A stretch of DNA of 33,177 nucleotides from Ktedonobacteria bacterium (lineage in GTDB: Bacteria > Chloroflexota > Ktedonobacteria > Ktedonobacterales > JACDGC01). Each line of letters starts with the position of its first letter. The first letter of the stretch is position 1. A program made the position numbers and the translations under genes. The notes under the pieces are model-generated. The model saw only the letters and a list, made by a program, of their open reading frames with translations, was not told the origin of the DNA and made no database searches. Of this stretch, positions 17,344 through 25,386 are shown piece after piece. The stretch lies in contig DAIDHM010000123.1 in NCBI GenBank assembly GCA_027459705.1, positions 66,538-99,714 on the forward strand. The letters run 5' to 3'.

Positions 17344-17919
17344 ATGCCCCCATCTACGCGTCGATTGGCGACCATGGTTATCGCGCTGCTCGGTATCGCG
17401 GCAGCAGTCGCCTTAACTCTCACCCTGGGTATCAACCTCACCAGCGCGGCACCGCTCGGCGGCGTCCAGCCTACGCCGACGGGCATGGCCCAACCACCCG
17501 CCACTGTCGCCGCCACGGCAACCGCGGTGGTTGCTGCCACCGCGACACCCGCGCCCGCCGCGGCTACCGCGACGCCTGTGGCCGTGGTGCCTACGGCAAC
17601 CATAGCGCCAACCAACACGGCGGTTCCCCCTCCAGCACCCACCGCGACAACGGCGCCAGCAGCGAATCCCCCGGCCTTCCCACCGCCACTTGGATCGCCC
17701 GGTTGTCTGATCATCATCTTCTTATTGTTGCTCTTGCTGCTGTTGTTGTTGTTGCTCCTGCTCTTCCGCCGCCGGAATCAGAATAATCCCCAGAATCCCC
17801 CGCCAAGTAGCGGTACGACTCCGCCGGCTGGTGGCACGACTCCGCCGACTGGTGGCACAACGCCCCCCACTGGCGGCACGACACCACCTACGAGCGGTAC
17901 AACTCCGCCCACGAGCTAG
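17344..17919 (+). CDS. Ala/Pro/Thr-rich membrane protein with C-terminal 7-residue repeats
   Basis: A 191-residue low-complexity protein. A signal-like hydrophobic segment (about residues 10-35) is followed by an Ala/Thr/Pro stalk of about 80 residues (for example TATPAPAAATATPVAVVPTA). Next is a membrane helix containing a run of fourteen leucines, then RRRN, then a tail ending in five tandem copies of GTTPP plus two residues. The stalk resembles O-glycosylated surface spacers. If the first segment is a cleaved signal peptide, the stalk is outside and the repeat tail inside, which is unusual for such a repeat. GAGGAGG sits about eight bases before ATG 17344. It lies 67 bases after a gene with the same Leu-rich helix and RRRN stop. 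No catalytic domain is visible. Confidence 0.72.
   Translation: MPPSTRRLATMVIALLGIAAAVALTLTLGINLTSAAPLGGVQPTPTGMAQPPATVAATATAVVAATATPAPAAATATPVAVVPTATIAPTNTAVPPPAPTATTAPAANPPAFPPPLGSPGCLIIIFLLLLLLLLLLLLLLFRRRNQNNPQNPPPSSGTTPPAGGTTPPTGGTTPPTGGTTPPTSGTTPPTS
17812..17916 (+). repeat. Five tandem 21-base coding repeats
   Basis: Five 21-base units encode GTTPPAG, GTTPPTG, GTTPPTG, GTTPPTS and GTTPPTS, ending directly before the stop codon. The copies differ at synonymous sites, so the repeat is not brand new and the peptide seems conserved. Confidence 0.9.
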
Positions 17920-17960
17920 GTAAACCCTAGTACAGACCCCAACTGACGCGTGCTACACGG

Positions 17961-18000
17961 ATAGGAGCCAGAGCAGGAACGATCCCGCTCTGGCTCCTAT
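17961..18000 (+). terminator. Terminator-like hairpin after the surface-protein pair
   Basis: A perfect 14-bp stem (17961-17974 with 17987-18000) with a 12-base loop lies 41 bases after the stop at 17919. There is no T-tract. It probably ends the two-gene transcript. Confidence 0.6.
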
Positions 18001-18174
18001 AGTTGCCATCTCATGGGTTATCGTCCATGGACAAGCGGCTCTTCCAACGGACAGTGTATCGTTGACCTGCACATTCGGATGCTTTTCATCGATGGCTATT
18101 GACAGTCGTGTGGGTAGGCGCGTACCCTATCAACACAGTATGCTGCGCGCTGGCGCGGGAGGATAGGCCGAGCA

Positions 18175-19176
18175 ATGCTCCTGGTCGGAACGTCGGAGGG
18201 TATCATCGAGTTTGATGAGCCAGCCCTGGGTGCGCGCAGGCGACTCTGGCGTACTCCACCGATTGTCGCGTTGGCAACCCGCGGCAACACTCCGCTGGCG
18301 GCCACCGCCGCGGGGGAGATCTGGCAGCGCGGGCATCTGGGTTGGCGTCGCTACCTCACCCCACCGCTTGCAGCCGAAATGCCAACCGCGCTGGCCATAG
18401 CGGGTGATGGGGCCCTCTGGTTAGGCACTACACCAGCCTGCCTCTGGCGAGCGCACGACCGCTCATGGTCGCGGATCACGGCGCTCTCTGACCACGCCAG
18501 CACCCACCATTGGTGGGGGTTAGACGACGCCTCCGCACCGCGAGTCGTCGCAATTTCGCCAGATCCGCGCGATCCGGCAAGCCTGGTCGTTGCCATAGCC
18601 GTCGGTGGCATCTACCACACCATGGATGGGGGTGCAACCTGGCAGGCCATGCATGATGGCATCTCGCCGCTCTGCCCACCTGGCCCTCAGACCGCTGTTG
18701 CTCACCGCGATGTGGTTGCTTTGCAGCGTCATCCGCATTTTTTTAATATCAGCTATGCCGCCACAGAGTCCGCCATCTATCGCATTGAATTTCTGAATGG
18801 TGAGGGGCACTGGCGCGATATCACTCCACAAGTCGCAACTCCCTTGCCCCTCTGTCCCCAGGCTCTCATCCCGATCCCACGTGAGCGGGGTGGCGCTCTG
18901 GCGCTCATGGCACCACGCGCGGAGGCCGAGCAGATGAGCCTCTGGCGCACATTCGACGCGGGGTCAAATTGGGAGTCCGGGTCGGATCTCCCGCTCATCC
19001 AACGACCATCCGTCGACCAACTCGCACGCTGTCAGCTCTTGCTCGCGCCATGGTCCCCAGATATCACACTGCTCATGTTGCATGGGACCATCTGGCTCAA
19101 GGATGCGCGCACCAATTGGTCCATACTGGCCAGCGATCTGGGTCAACTCACCAGCGCCCTCTGGCTCGTTTCATGA
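18175..19176 (+). CDS. Beta-propeller-like protein with BNR/Asp-box repeat
   Basis: A 333-residue protein of short beta-strand repeats. It has no signal peptide or membrane helix, so it looks cytoplasmic. Repeated patterns such as GTSEGIIEFDEPALGAR, AGEIWQRGHLGWRRY, GDGALWLGTTPACLWRAHD and GGIYHTMDGGATWQAMHDGI suggest successive propeller blades. The last of these contains an Asp box (xxDxGxTW) as in sialidase or BNR and VPS10-type propellers, and FDAGSNWESGSD is a second, weaker one. Function is unknown; propellers of this type bind ligands or proteins, and no catalytic residues are evident. GGAGG lies thirteen bases upstream of ATG 18175, a long spacing. It follows a terminator hairpin and has no clear partner gene. 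Confidence 0.68.
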   Translation: MLLVGTSEGIIEFDEPALGARRRLWRTPPIVALATRGNTPLAATAAGEIWQRGHLGWRRYLTPPLAAEMPTALAIAGDGALWLGTTPACLWRAHDRSWSRITALSDHASTHHWWGLDDASAPRVVAISPDPRDPASLVVAIAVGGIYHTMDGGATWQAMHDGISPLCPPGPQTAVAHRDVVALQRHPHFFNISYAATESAIYRIEFLNGEGHWRDITPQVATPLPLCPQALIPIPRERGGALALMAPRAEAEQMSLWRTFDAGSNWESGSDLPLIQRPSVDQLARCQLLLAPWSPDITLLMLHGTIWLKDARTNWSILASDLGQLTSALWLVS

Positions 19177-19326
19177 TATCGAGCGCGTTGCACCTTGGGT
19201 TGGGCAGGGAAGCTGAGGACCATACAAAGCAGTCAACGATATCTTGTAGGATCTCGCTCGCACCGCTGGTCGGCACGGGGCCACGCCGATGTGCCAGTGA
19301 AATGCCACAGGGACAGATGAGAAATA

Positions 19327-19355
19327 TTGCGTCTGGATAAGAAGACAGGTATAAT
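19327..19355 (+). promoter_or_regulatory. Candidate promoter for the CoxG-like gene
   Basis: A perfect -10 TATAAT at 19350-19355 lies 17 bases after TTGCGT (19327-19332), which matches three of six -35 positions. The leader to ATG 19472 would be about 110 bases. Confidence 0.5.
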
Positions 19356-19471
19356 ATTGCCGGTTCGTCCGATGCCGGGTCGTTTGCCTTTTCGGTTCCG
19401 AACGATCCCCCATAGCTATACCATTCCCACCCAACTCAACGACACACAGAACTCAGAAGGAGATCAGTTTC

Positions 19472-19906
19472 ATGGACTTCAACGGGTCGTACAAATATGC
19501 CGCTCCCCCCCAGCAAGTCTGGAATGCTTTGATGAGCCCAGAAGCACTGAAGGCAGCTATTCCCAACGCGGAAAGCATTACCTTTCAGGGCACTTCGGCC
19601 ATCGAAGCCACCATTCATGTCAACGCGATGGTCTTCAGTGGCTCATTCACAGGCACAGCCCAGATCATCTCGGCAACTCCCCCTTCGCAGTTGGTGCTGG
19701 GCATCGATCGATCTGGCTCCTATGGCGCACTCAAAGGACAGGCAACCATTAACCTGGCCCCCGAAGGCACGGGCACCAATATGACCTACACAGCCCATTT
19801 CGATCTGTCAGGCAAAGTCAGCATGGCGGATAATCCGATCGGCCAGCAAGCCGCCAAAACCGCGCTCAACTCGTTCTTCAAGAACCTGGAGAGCCAGATC
19901 AAGTAG
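19472..19906 (+). CDS. SRPBCC/CoxG-family protein
   Basis: A 144-residue protein of the START-like SRPBCC fold, CoxG (carbon monoxide dehydrogenase subunit G) branch. It begins with FNGSYKYAAPPQQVWNALMS, includes PEALKAAIPNAESI and an IHVNAMVFSGSFTGTAQI strand pair, and closes with a long helix QQAAKTALNSFFKNLES, the usual order in the family. CoxG proteins help recruit or mature molybdenum-containing dehydrogenases in CO-oxidising bacteria, but many homologues occur without them and the fold binds varied hydrophobic ligands. No coxLMS genes are in the window, so a CO-related role is not supported here. AAGGAG sits about ten bases before ATG 19472. The gene ends in a long hairpin shared with the convergent gene. 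Confidence 0.85.
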   Translation: MDFNGSYKYAAPPQQVWNALMSPEALKAAIPNAESITFQGTSAIEATIHVNAMVFSGSFTGTAQIISATPPSQLVLGIDRSGSYGALKGQATINLAPEGTGTNMTYTAHFDLSGKVSMADNPIGQQAAKTALNSFFKNLESQIK

Positions 19907-19930
19907 GGAACACGCCTGCGTTATTCAGCA

Positions 19931-19980
19931 CACAGACGCCACGACCATGGGGCACAAGGACCATGGTCGTGGCGTCTGTG
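19931..19980. terminator. Bidirectional terminator: perfect 20-bp hairpin
   Basis: Arms at 19931-19950 and 19961-19980 are exact reverse complements with a 10-base loop. It lies between the convergent stops at 19906 (plus) and 19984 (minus), so it can end both transcripts. There is no T-tract on either side. Confidence 0.78.
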
Positions 19981-19983
19981 CAT

Positions 19984-21180
19984 CTAGGTTGTGGGCATCA
20001 TGCTATCGCCGGTTTCATAGAGACCAAAAGGGAGCAGATCACCCACGTGCCAGGTATTGGCAACCTGCGAGCGATAACCCGCTTCCTGCGTCCGCTCCAG
20101 CAATGCTGAGCCCATCCGCATTTGTCCGGGTTCCCAGCGCCGCAGCGCCGCGACTACATCACCGGAGGATTCCGCCAATGCCACACTCAACGTCCAGGCG
20201 TCTTCAGCGGCTTTAGCGGTACCAGCAGCGGCGTGGGGCCGCGCAACAAAGGCGGCATCGCCGATCAGGCAGATCCGGTCAAACGCCATTCGTGGAATAG
20301 ACAGATCCATGATCGCCTGTAAGAATGGTTCGGCAGTCGCGGCGATGACCTGTGCGATAGGGGGTGGCAACGTCCGTGCATCGGCACGCAACTCCGCCAA
20401 TGGATCATCCCTGACCATACCGGGTGGCAGTGAAATATCGCGACGTATCCCCTGGCGATCGGTCAGCAACGCGTCCAGTTGCGCGCCTTCGGCGACATTG
20501 CGATACCACAACCAGTTGATATTTGTGTGGACCGTACCAGTTAGGGGATCCACCACCGGGATAGGATAGATCAAGAGGTGACTATTCGGCAAAACATGAT
20601 AGGTGATCGCGGAGCGAAGCTCTGTAAACAAAGTGCTACTCAATTCGGCCGCATTGATAGTGCCGCGCCAGGCCACGTAGCCCGCATATCTGGGCAGTAG
20701 GCCATTGAGCAATCGCCGACGCGCTGATGAACGGATGCCGTCCGCGCAAACGAGGAGATCCGCGCGCTGAGCATGCCCATCGCTCAAGTGCACCGTCACA
20801 CCTTCGGTATCTTGCGCGAAGTCGGTCACCGCGACACCGAGATGATAATGCGCGCGGTCGAAAGACTGCAGCAGGCTTTCATACAAAGCATTGTAGGAAC
20901 TAAAGCGGTAGGCATTGCGCGCCGTGTGGATGATCGCGCCATCGTTTCCCATATAGCGCACCCAGTCTGTCGCGACGCTGATCTCTTCCAAATTAGCTGT
21001 CCGATGCTCCGTGAAATAGCGCACGGTCGCGGGATGCAAAACAATGCCCGCCCCCTGACCTGACAGCGGCACTTGTGAACGCTCATAGACATCGACTGTG
21101 TACCCCAGGTCACACAAAGTGAGCGCGGCCGTCAATCCACCCAGGGATCCACCCATAATCACCGCCCGTGTTGCCCTCAT
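19984..21180 (-). CDS. FAD-dependent aromatic hydroxylase-type monooxygenase
   Basis: A 398-residue class A flavoprotein monooxygenase. The FAD-binding Rossmann motif is GGSLGG (residues 10-15). LLVCADGIRSSARRRL is the conserved DG motif, and LIGDAAFVARPHAAAGTAKA is the GD motif that contacts the FAD ribityl chain and substrate. YAGYVAWRG and NWLWYRNV resemble 2,6-dihydroxypyridine 3-hydroxylase of nicotine breakdown, so a heteroaromatic or phenolic substrate is plausible. That is inference; no other degradation genes are adjacent. These enzymes use NAD(P)H and O2 to hydroxylate an activated ring. AAAGGAG lies eight bases before ATG 21180. A small CGTCTG/CAGACG hairpin sits just beyond it. 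Confidence 0.85.
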   Translation of the reverse strand: MRATRAVIMGGSLGGLTAALTLCDLGYTVDVYERSQVPLSGQGAGIVLHPATVRYFTEHRTANLEEISVATDWVRYMGNDGAIIHTARNAYRFSSYNALYESLLQSFDRAHYHLGVAVTDFAQDTEGVTVHLSDGHAQRADLLVCADGIRSSARRRLLNGLLPRYAGYVAWRGTINAAELSSTLFTELRSAITYHVLPNSHLLIYPIPVVDPLTGTVHTNINWLWYRNVAEGAQLDALLTDRQGIRRDISLPPGMVRDDPLAELRADARTLPPPIAQVIAATAEPFLQAIMDLSIPRMAFDRICLIGDAAFVARPHAAAGTAKAAEDAWTLSVALAESSGDVVAALRRWEPGQMRMGSALLERTQEAGYRSQVANTWHVGDLLPFGLYETGDSMMPTT

Positions 21181-21507
21181 TCTCGGTCTCCTTTCTTCCC
21201 GCGTCTGTGTGCAGACGAAAGTGATCGCTGGGCATGGAGAGGCAACGGGCTAGCGCGCTTTTCAACTTGCAACCACGTGCCCATTGTCCAGCATCGGTAG
21301 AGGCGTGGATCCTTCACTCCACAGCTTTGTAGTTGACCATGACACCTAGCCGGACCTTAGGTCGCTCTCCAACTTCTCCACAGATGCTCCCAGCAGGGAT
21401 CGATTATTCTGCCCATACCTTGCATTGAAGCGTAAGCGAAGAGCGGGGAGAAGACTATGGCTGGCCAACCGAAAGGAAGACCAATCTTTTGGAGAACGCT
21501 ACAGTCA
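21181..21507. other. 327-base gap between monooxygenase and chrA genes
   Basis: Both flanking genes are on the minus strand. Apart from the small hairpin at 21202-21217 I see no gene, terminator or convincing promoter here. Confidence 0.4.
21202..21217. promoter_or_regulatory. Small inverted repeat upstream of the monooxygenase
   Basis: CGTCTG and CAGACG arms enclose a TGTG tetraloop, 22 bases upstream of the start codon at 21180 and just beyond its ribosome-binding site. It could be an operator or a leader hairpin. Confidence 0.3.
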
Positions 21508-22745
21508 TCATGTGAGGAGAGACACCACACTGGTGCCCGCGATGGCGAGTATGATGAGTGCCCACGCTGGCCAGCGCCAGATGACGAGCAACGCAAAAGC
21601 GCCTAACCCCAGCGCGAAATCCACTGGTGTGTGAATGGCGCTCGTCCAAATGGGTTGATAGAGCGCGGCCAACAAAATGCCCACGACTGCGGCATTGACC
21701 CCACGCAGAGCCGCCTGAAACGCTGTGACCTGGCGCAAGGCGCTCCAGAACGGCAACAGACCGATCACTAAGAGTCCTGAGGGGAGATAGATCGCCACTA
21801 GAGCAATGATCCCCCCGAGCCAACCATTGGGCAGATGATTGGACGTGGCACCGAGATACGCGGTGAAGGAGAAGAGCGGTCCTGGCATAGCCTGAGCCGC
21901 GACATAGCCTGTCAGGAAACGATCATTGTTCACCCAGCCAGCAGGTACGCCACTTGTTGCAATAGCGGCAACACGACATGGCCACCGCCAAAGACGAGCG
22001 CGCCCGCTTGGTAAAACGACGCAAAAAGGTGGAAAGGGTAACTCGTGATTCCCACCATGGTCAACGGCAATCCGATCAGCAACACCACGAAGAGGGCCAG
22101 CGCCGCAACCGCAACGGACCGCGAGATCTGTACCGGAAGCATGCTGATGCCGACGGCACCTGGGGCACGCAGTAGCGCCCATCCCAGTAGACCAGCCAGC
22201 AAGATTATCGCGACCTGGGTCAGGCTCCCAGGCAGCAGCAAGGCCACGCCTGCCGCAACCAATGCCATCGTGCGCCGTGTCCGATCCGGACAGAGCGAAG
22301 TCGCCATCCCCCAGACAGCCTGAGCCACGACCGCGACAGCAATAATCAGCACAACGCGTAACCAGAGCGCATGTGATCCTCCGGGTAAATCGGCAGCGCC
22401 ATAGCCCAACCCGATCATCAGCGCCGCTGACGGCATAGTGAAGCCAATCCAGGCGGCGAGGCCGCCACGCCAGCCACCACGCGCCATGCCGAGCGCTATG
22501 CCAACCTGGCTGCTGGTGGGGCCGGGCAATGCTTGACACAGGCCGACGAGATCAGCATAACTCGTTTCATCTATCCACTGTCGGTGCAGGACGATCTCCT
22601 GGCGAAAATAGCTGAGGTGGGCAATCGGACCACCAAAAGAGGTGCAGCCCAACCGGAGGAAGACGATGAAGATTTGCCAGAACGATCCCGATGGGGTCGG
22701 CGACGCGAGACTACCATCGGCGGTTTCTGGTGAGATGGTGGTCAT
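21508..22745 (-). pseudogene. chrA: Chromate transporter gene interrupted by a one-base frameshift
   Basis: Together the two frames encode a protein of about 412 residues with the two-domain layout of the CHR chromate-efflux family. The first frame (22745-21930) has FLRLGCTSFGGPIAHLSYFR, LCQALPGPTSSQVGIALG, the whole first domain, and the start of the second with ALVFGGGHVVLPLLQQ, then stops at TGA 21930-21932. The second frame resumes at once with GVPAGWVNNDRFLTGYVAA and QAMPGPLFSFTAYLGA and runs to TGA 21508-21510. One extra base near 21953-21959 would rejoin the frames. ATG 22745 has AAAGGA upstream. ChrA exports chromate in some bacteria. This copy is either a young pseudogene or carries a sequencing error; it does not fit a natural two-gene short-chain CHR pair, because the break falls inside the second domain. 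Confidence 0.85.
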
Positions 22746-22869
22746 GGGGGTCCTTTCGGCGGCGCATCGGCCGCATGCCACATCCTTTGTTACGCTGAGT
22801 ACAATAACGTAAAAGCTGAGCCATCGCCACGTATGACAGTAGTGCTATGATCAGTGGGAGGGAAAAGCT

Positions 22870-22897
22870 GATTGACTGTGCACAGAGCCGGTCAATC
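22870..22897. promoter_or_regulatory. Inverted repeat in the divergent chrA-aroD intergenic region
   Basis: GATTGAC (22870-22876) and GTCAATC (22891-22897) are perfect half-sites separated by 14 bases that include the palindrome TGTGCACA. The position, between divergent starts at 22745 and 23017, fits an operator. Confidence 0.35.
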
Positions 22898-23016
22898 CTT
22901 GAGATCCCCGTAGGCGCTGCGCTGGTACGCAATCGATATGGCGAGACAATCATTTGGTGATATCGTTTGCTTACCGACCAGATGGTCTTGCGCGGACTGA
23001 AAGGAATTATCTCATC

Positions 23017-23811
23017 ATGGTCCAGCAACAGGTATGGCAACAGTTATTCGACTCAGGCCCGCTGATCTGCGTACCGATTGTGGCTGCCAACGCCACGGAC
23101 GCGTTACGTCAGGCGGAATTGGTCCTGATCCATGATCCCCGACCAGATCTGGTGGAATTGCGCGCTGATCACCTGGGCGATCTGGACCTTGAGGAGATGG
23201 TCGCCCTGCTCGCGGACATGGCGGCGGTACTCGGCAAGCATCTGCCATTGCTTTTCACGAATCGACGAGCAGCTGAAGGTGGGGCGGGTTTATATCCTGA
23301 AACTGAACGCATCGCCAGCATGCATGCCGCTATTACATCGGGACACATCGCCCTGATCGATTGTGAATTCGCGATCGAGACAGCGACCCGCACTTCGATC
23401 ACAACCGCAGCGCACGCGCATGGAGTCGGTGTCATTATCTCCGCGCATGATTTCACCGCAACACCACCAGATGAACAGTTGGATTCCTGGTTGGCGGAAT
23501 TGATGGCGGCGGGTGGCGACGTGGCGAAACTGGCCGTCATGGCGCGGACGCCGGACGATGCGCTGCGCCTCCTGGCGGCCACCGCCCGAGCGCGCGATAC
23601 AGGTAAATGGGCGGTTGCCAGCGGAGGTCACTTGATAACATTGGCCATGGGAAGCGCGGGCATGATGACGCGGCTGGCTGGCCCGGCCTATGGCAGTATG
23701 CTCAGTTATGCCACCATCGCGGCGAGTTCCGCGCCAGGACAGCTCCCGATTGAATTGGTGCATGCGTTCTGGCGCGCCGCCAGCTTGCGTGACCTGGAGG
23801 CGGGCACCTGA
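23017..23811 (+). CDS. aroD: Type I 3-dehydroquinate dehydratase
   Basis: A 264-residue cytoplasmic enzyme of the shikimate pathway. It dehydrates 3-dehydroquinate to 3-dehydroshikimate through a Schiff base. The barrel motifs are VELRADHL (E47, R49), TNRRAAEGG, the catalytic H144 in IISAHDF and the Schiff-base lysine K171 in DVAKLAVMA. The late loop with MGSAGMMTRL fits the substrate-carboxylate region. Length is normal. AAAGGA lies eleven bases before ATG 23017; the in-frame extension to 22954 lacks family similarity. No other aro genes are adjacent. The stop lies only three bases from the stop of the convergent UDP-glucose dehydrogenase gene, with no room for a separate terminator. Confidence 0.93.
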   Translation: MVQQQVWQQLFDSGPLICVPIVAANATDALRQAELVLIHDPRPDLVELRADHLGDLDLEEMVALLADMAAVLGKHLPLLFTNRRAAEGGAGLYPETERIASMHAAITSGHIALIDCEFAIETATRTSITTAAHAHGVGVIISAHDFTATPPDEQLDSWLAELMAAGGDVAKLAVMARTPDDALRLLAATARARDTGKWAVASGGHLITLAMGSAGMMTRLAGPAYGSMLSYATIAASSAPGQLPIELVHAFWRAASLRDLEAGT

Positions 23812-23814
23812 ACC

Positions 23815-25176
23815 TCACCCCTCGGACGATTCTTCCACCGTCACATCAGCCGTTGAGTGGTGACTTTCATGTGGTTGGCCTCGTCCAATGCCACGATAGG
23901 TGAACCCAGCATCGCGCATAGCGGCGGGTGCATAGACATTACGGCCATCGACCACGATCGGTTGACGCATCAGGCTCCGCAGGCGAGCCAGATCGATCGC
24001 CTTGAATTCATTCCAATGCGTCACGATGATCAATGCGTCAGCATCCTGAGCCGCGTCATAGGCATCGGCGCAGTACTGGATGTGCCCGTCGCCCAGCACC
24101 GCACGCGCAGTCGTGTGCGCCACGGGATCATAGGCGCGCACATGGGCACCCTGGGCGGTAAGGTTGCGGATAATCGTGACAGCAGGCGCGTCACGCATAT
24201 CGTCGGTATTCGGCTTAAACGCTAACCCCAACACAGCGATGGTTTTGCCACGCAGTGACCCTAACAACGTATGCACCTTATCGACGATCATCGCGCGCTG
24301 ATCATAGTTGATGTCCAGGACCGCCTCCAACAACTGGGGATGAAGGCCCGCAGCTTCGGCCATATGCTCCAGGGCCGTCACATCTTTGCCAAAACAACTG
24401 CCACCGAAGCCAACTCCGGCGTCCAGATGAAAGCGGCCAATGCGATGATCATAGCCCATGCCCGCCGCGACTTCTTTGATGTCGGCGCCCAGTCGTTCAC
24501 AAATGCGCGCAATTTCATTGATGAACGAGATCTTCGTCGCAAGGAAGGCATTCGAGGCATATTTGATCATCTCAGCGGTATACAGATCGGTGAGCATGAT
24601 TGGAGCCCGGAGCGGCATATAGAGCTCTGCGACGCGTTGGGCGGCATGTGCATCGGTCGACCCCAGGACAATACGATCGGGCTTCTGAAAGTTCGCGACG
24701 GCGACGCCCTGAGAGAGAAATTCTGGATTGGCGACAACACTGAAATGGACATTCGGTCGCGCTAAGTGGCGTGTAATGATCTCACTCACCAGATCGCCAC
24801 TACCGACCGGCATGGTACTCTTATTGACAATGATGGCATCATGGTCAAGATGTTCCGCAATCGAGAGCGCCGCGGATTGAACAAAACGCATATCCGCGCC
24901 ACCCTCGCCAGACGGGGTGTTGACGGCGATGAAAATAAACTCCGCCTCCTGCATTCCTACGGCATATTCCAGCGTAAACCGCAGGCGGCCAGCAGCGACG
25001 TTGCGCTTATAGAGATCGTTCAGGCCAGGTTCATAGATAGGGATCTCTCCCTGGTTCAAGCTCGTGATCTTTTGTTCATCAATGTCGATACAGGTGACGG
25101 AATTGCCCATATCGGCCAGGCATGCGCCCGTCACCAGACCAACATAACCAACGCCGATCATCGCAATGGTGCTCAT
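23815..25176 (-). CDS. ugd: UDP-glucose 6-dehydrogenase
   Basis: A 453-residue enzyme that oxidises UDP-glucose twice with NAD+ to UDP-glucuronate, a precursor for surface polysaccharides. The NAD-binding Rossmann motif is GVGYVG (residues 8-13), followed by the acidic end of the second strand (CIDID). The catalytic parts are E152 in NPEFL, K205 in TAEMIKYASNAF and the nucleophile C261 in GFGGSCFGKD. The C-terminal domain begins near KTIAVLGLAFKPNTDDMRD, a strong family signature. Of two adjacent ATGs I chose 25176, which places GGAG at a better distance than 25179. The final 25 residues are polar and non-conserved. No glycosyltransferase cluster is nearby. Related UDP-sugar dehydrogenases are possible, but the motifs fit UGD best. 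Confidence 0.94.
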   Translation of the reverse strand: MSTIAMIGVGYVGLVTGACLADMGNSVTCIDIDEQKITSLNQGEIPIYEPGLNDLYKRNVAAGRLRFTLEYAVGMQEAEFIFIAVNTPSGEGGADMRFVQSAALSIAEHLDHDAIIVNKSTMPVGSGDLVSEIITRHLARPNVHFSVVANPEFLSQGVAVANFQKPDRIVLGSTDAHAAQRVAELYMPLRAPIMLTDLYTAEMIKYASNAFLATKISFINEIARICERLGADIKEVAAGMGYDHRIGRFHLDAGVGFGGSCFGKDVTALEHMAEAAGLHPQLLEAVLDINYDQRAMIVDKVHTLLGSLRGKTIAVLGLAFKPNTDDMRDAPAVTIIRNLTAQGAHVRAYDPVAHTTARAVLGDGHIQYCADAYDAAQDADALIIVTHWNEFKAIDLARLRSLMRQPIVVDGRNVYAPAAMRDAGFTYRGIGRGQPHESHHSTADVTVEESSEG

Positions 25177-25386
25177 CATATCTCCACTTTCTCGCGCCAC
25201 TCATGCTCGACATCTCAATCGGGCATAACCATCGCTGCCTGTTGCCCGCCCGGGACGCCGTATCTCTATGATGTGTTTGATTGCCCCCATGAGGTTCAGG
25301 CCGATGCTCCTGCATTATGGACGAAGTGGCCCAGGTCGTGGCAACAGTATGCACGGATCAGCGTGCGCGTCCACCATGACCGATCT

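Noticed and set aside
17718-17765. CTG/TTG-rich run as a non-coding microsatellite
   Set aside because: It is in frame and encodes the leucine-rich membrane helix of the 17344 gene.
21940-21970. Programmed -1 frameshifting in chrA
   Set aside because: There is no classic slippery heptamer or following strong structure that I can see; a one-base loss is simpler.
21508-22745. A natural two-gene short-chain CHR pair
   Set aside because: The break is inside the second domain, not between domains, and the second piece has no start of its own.
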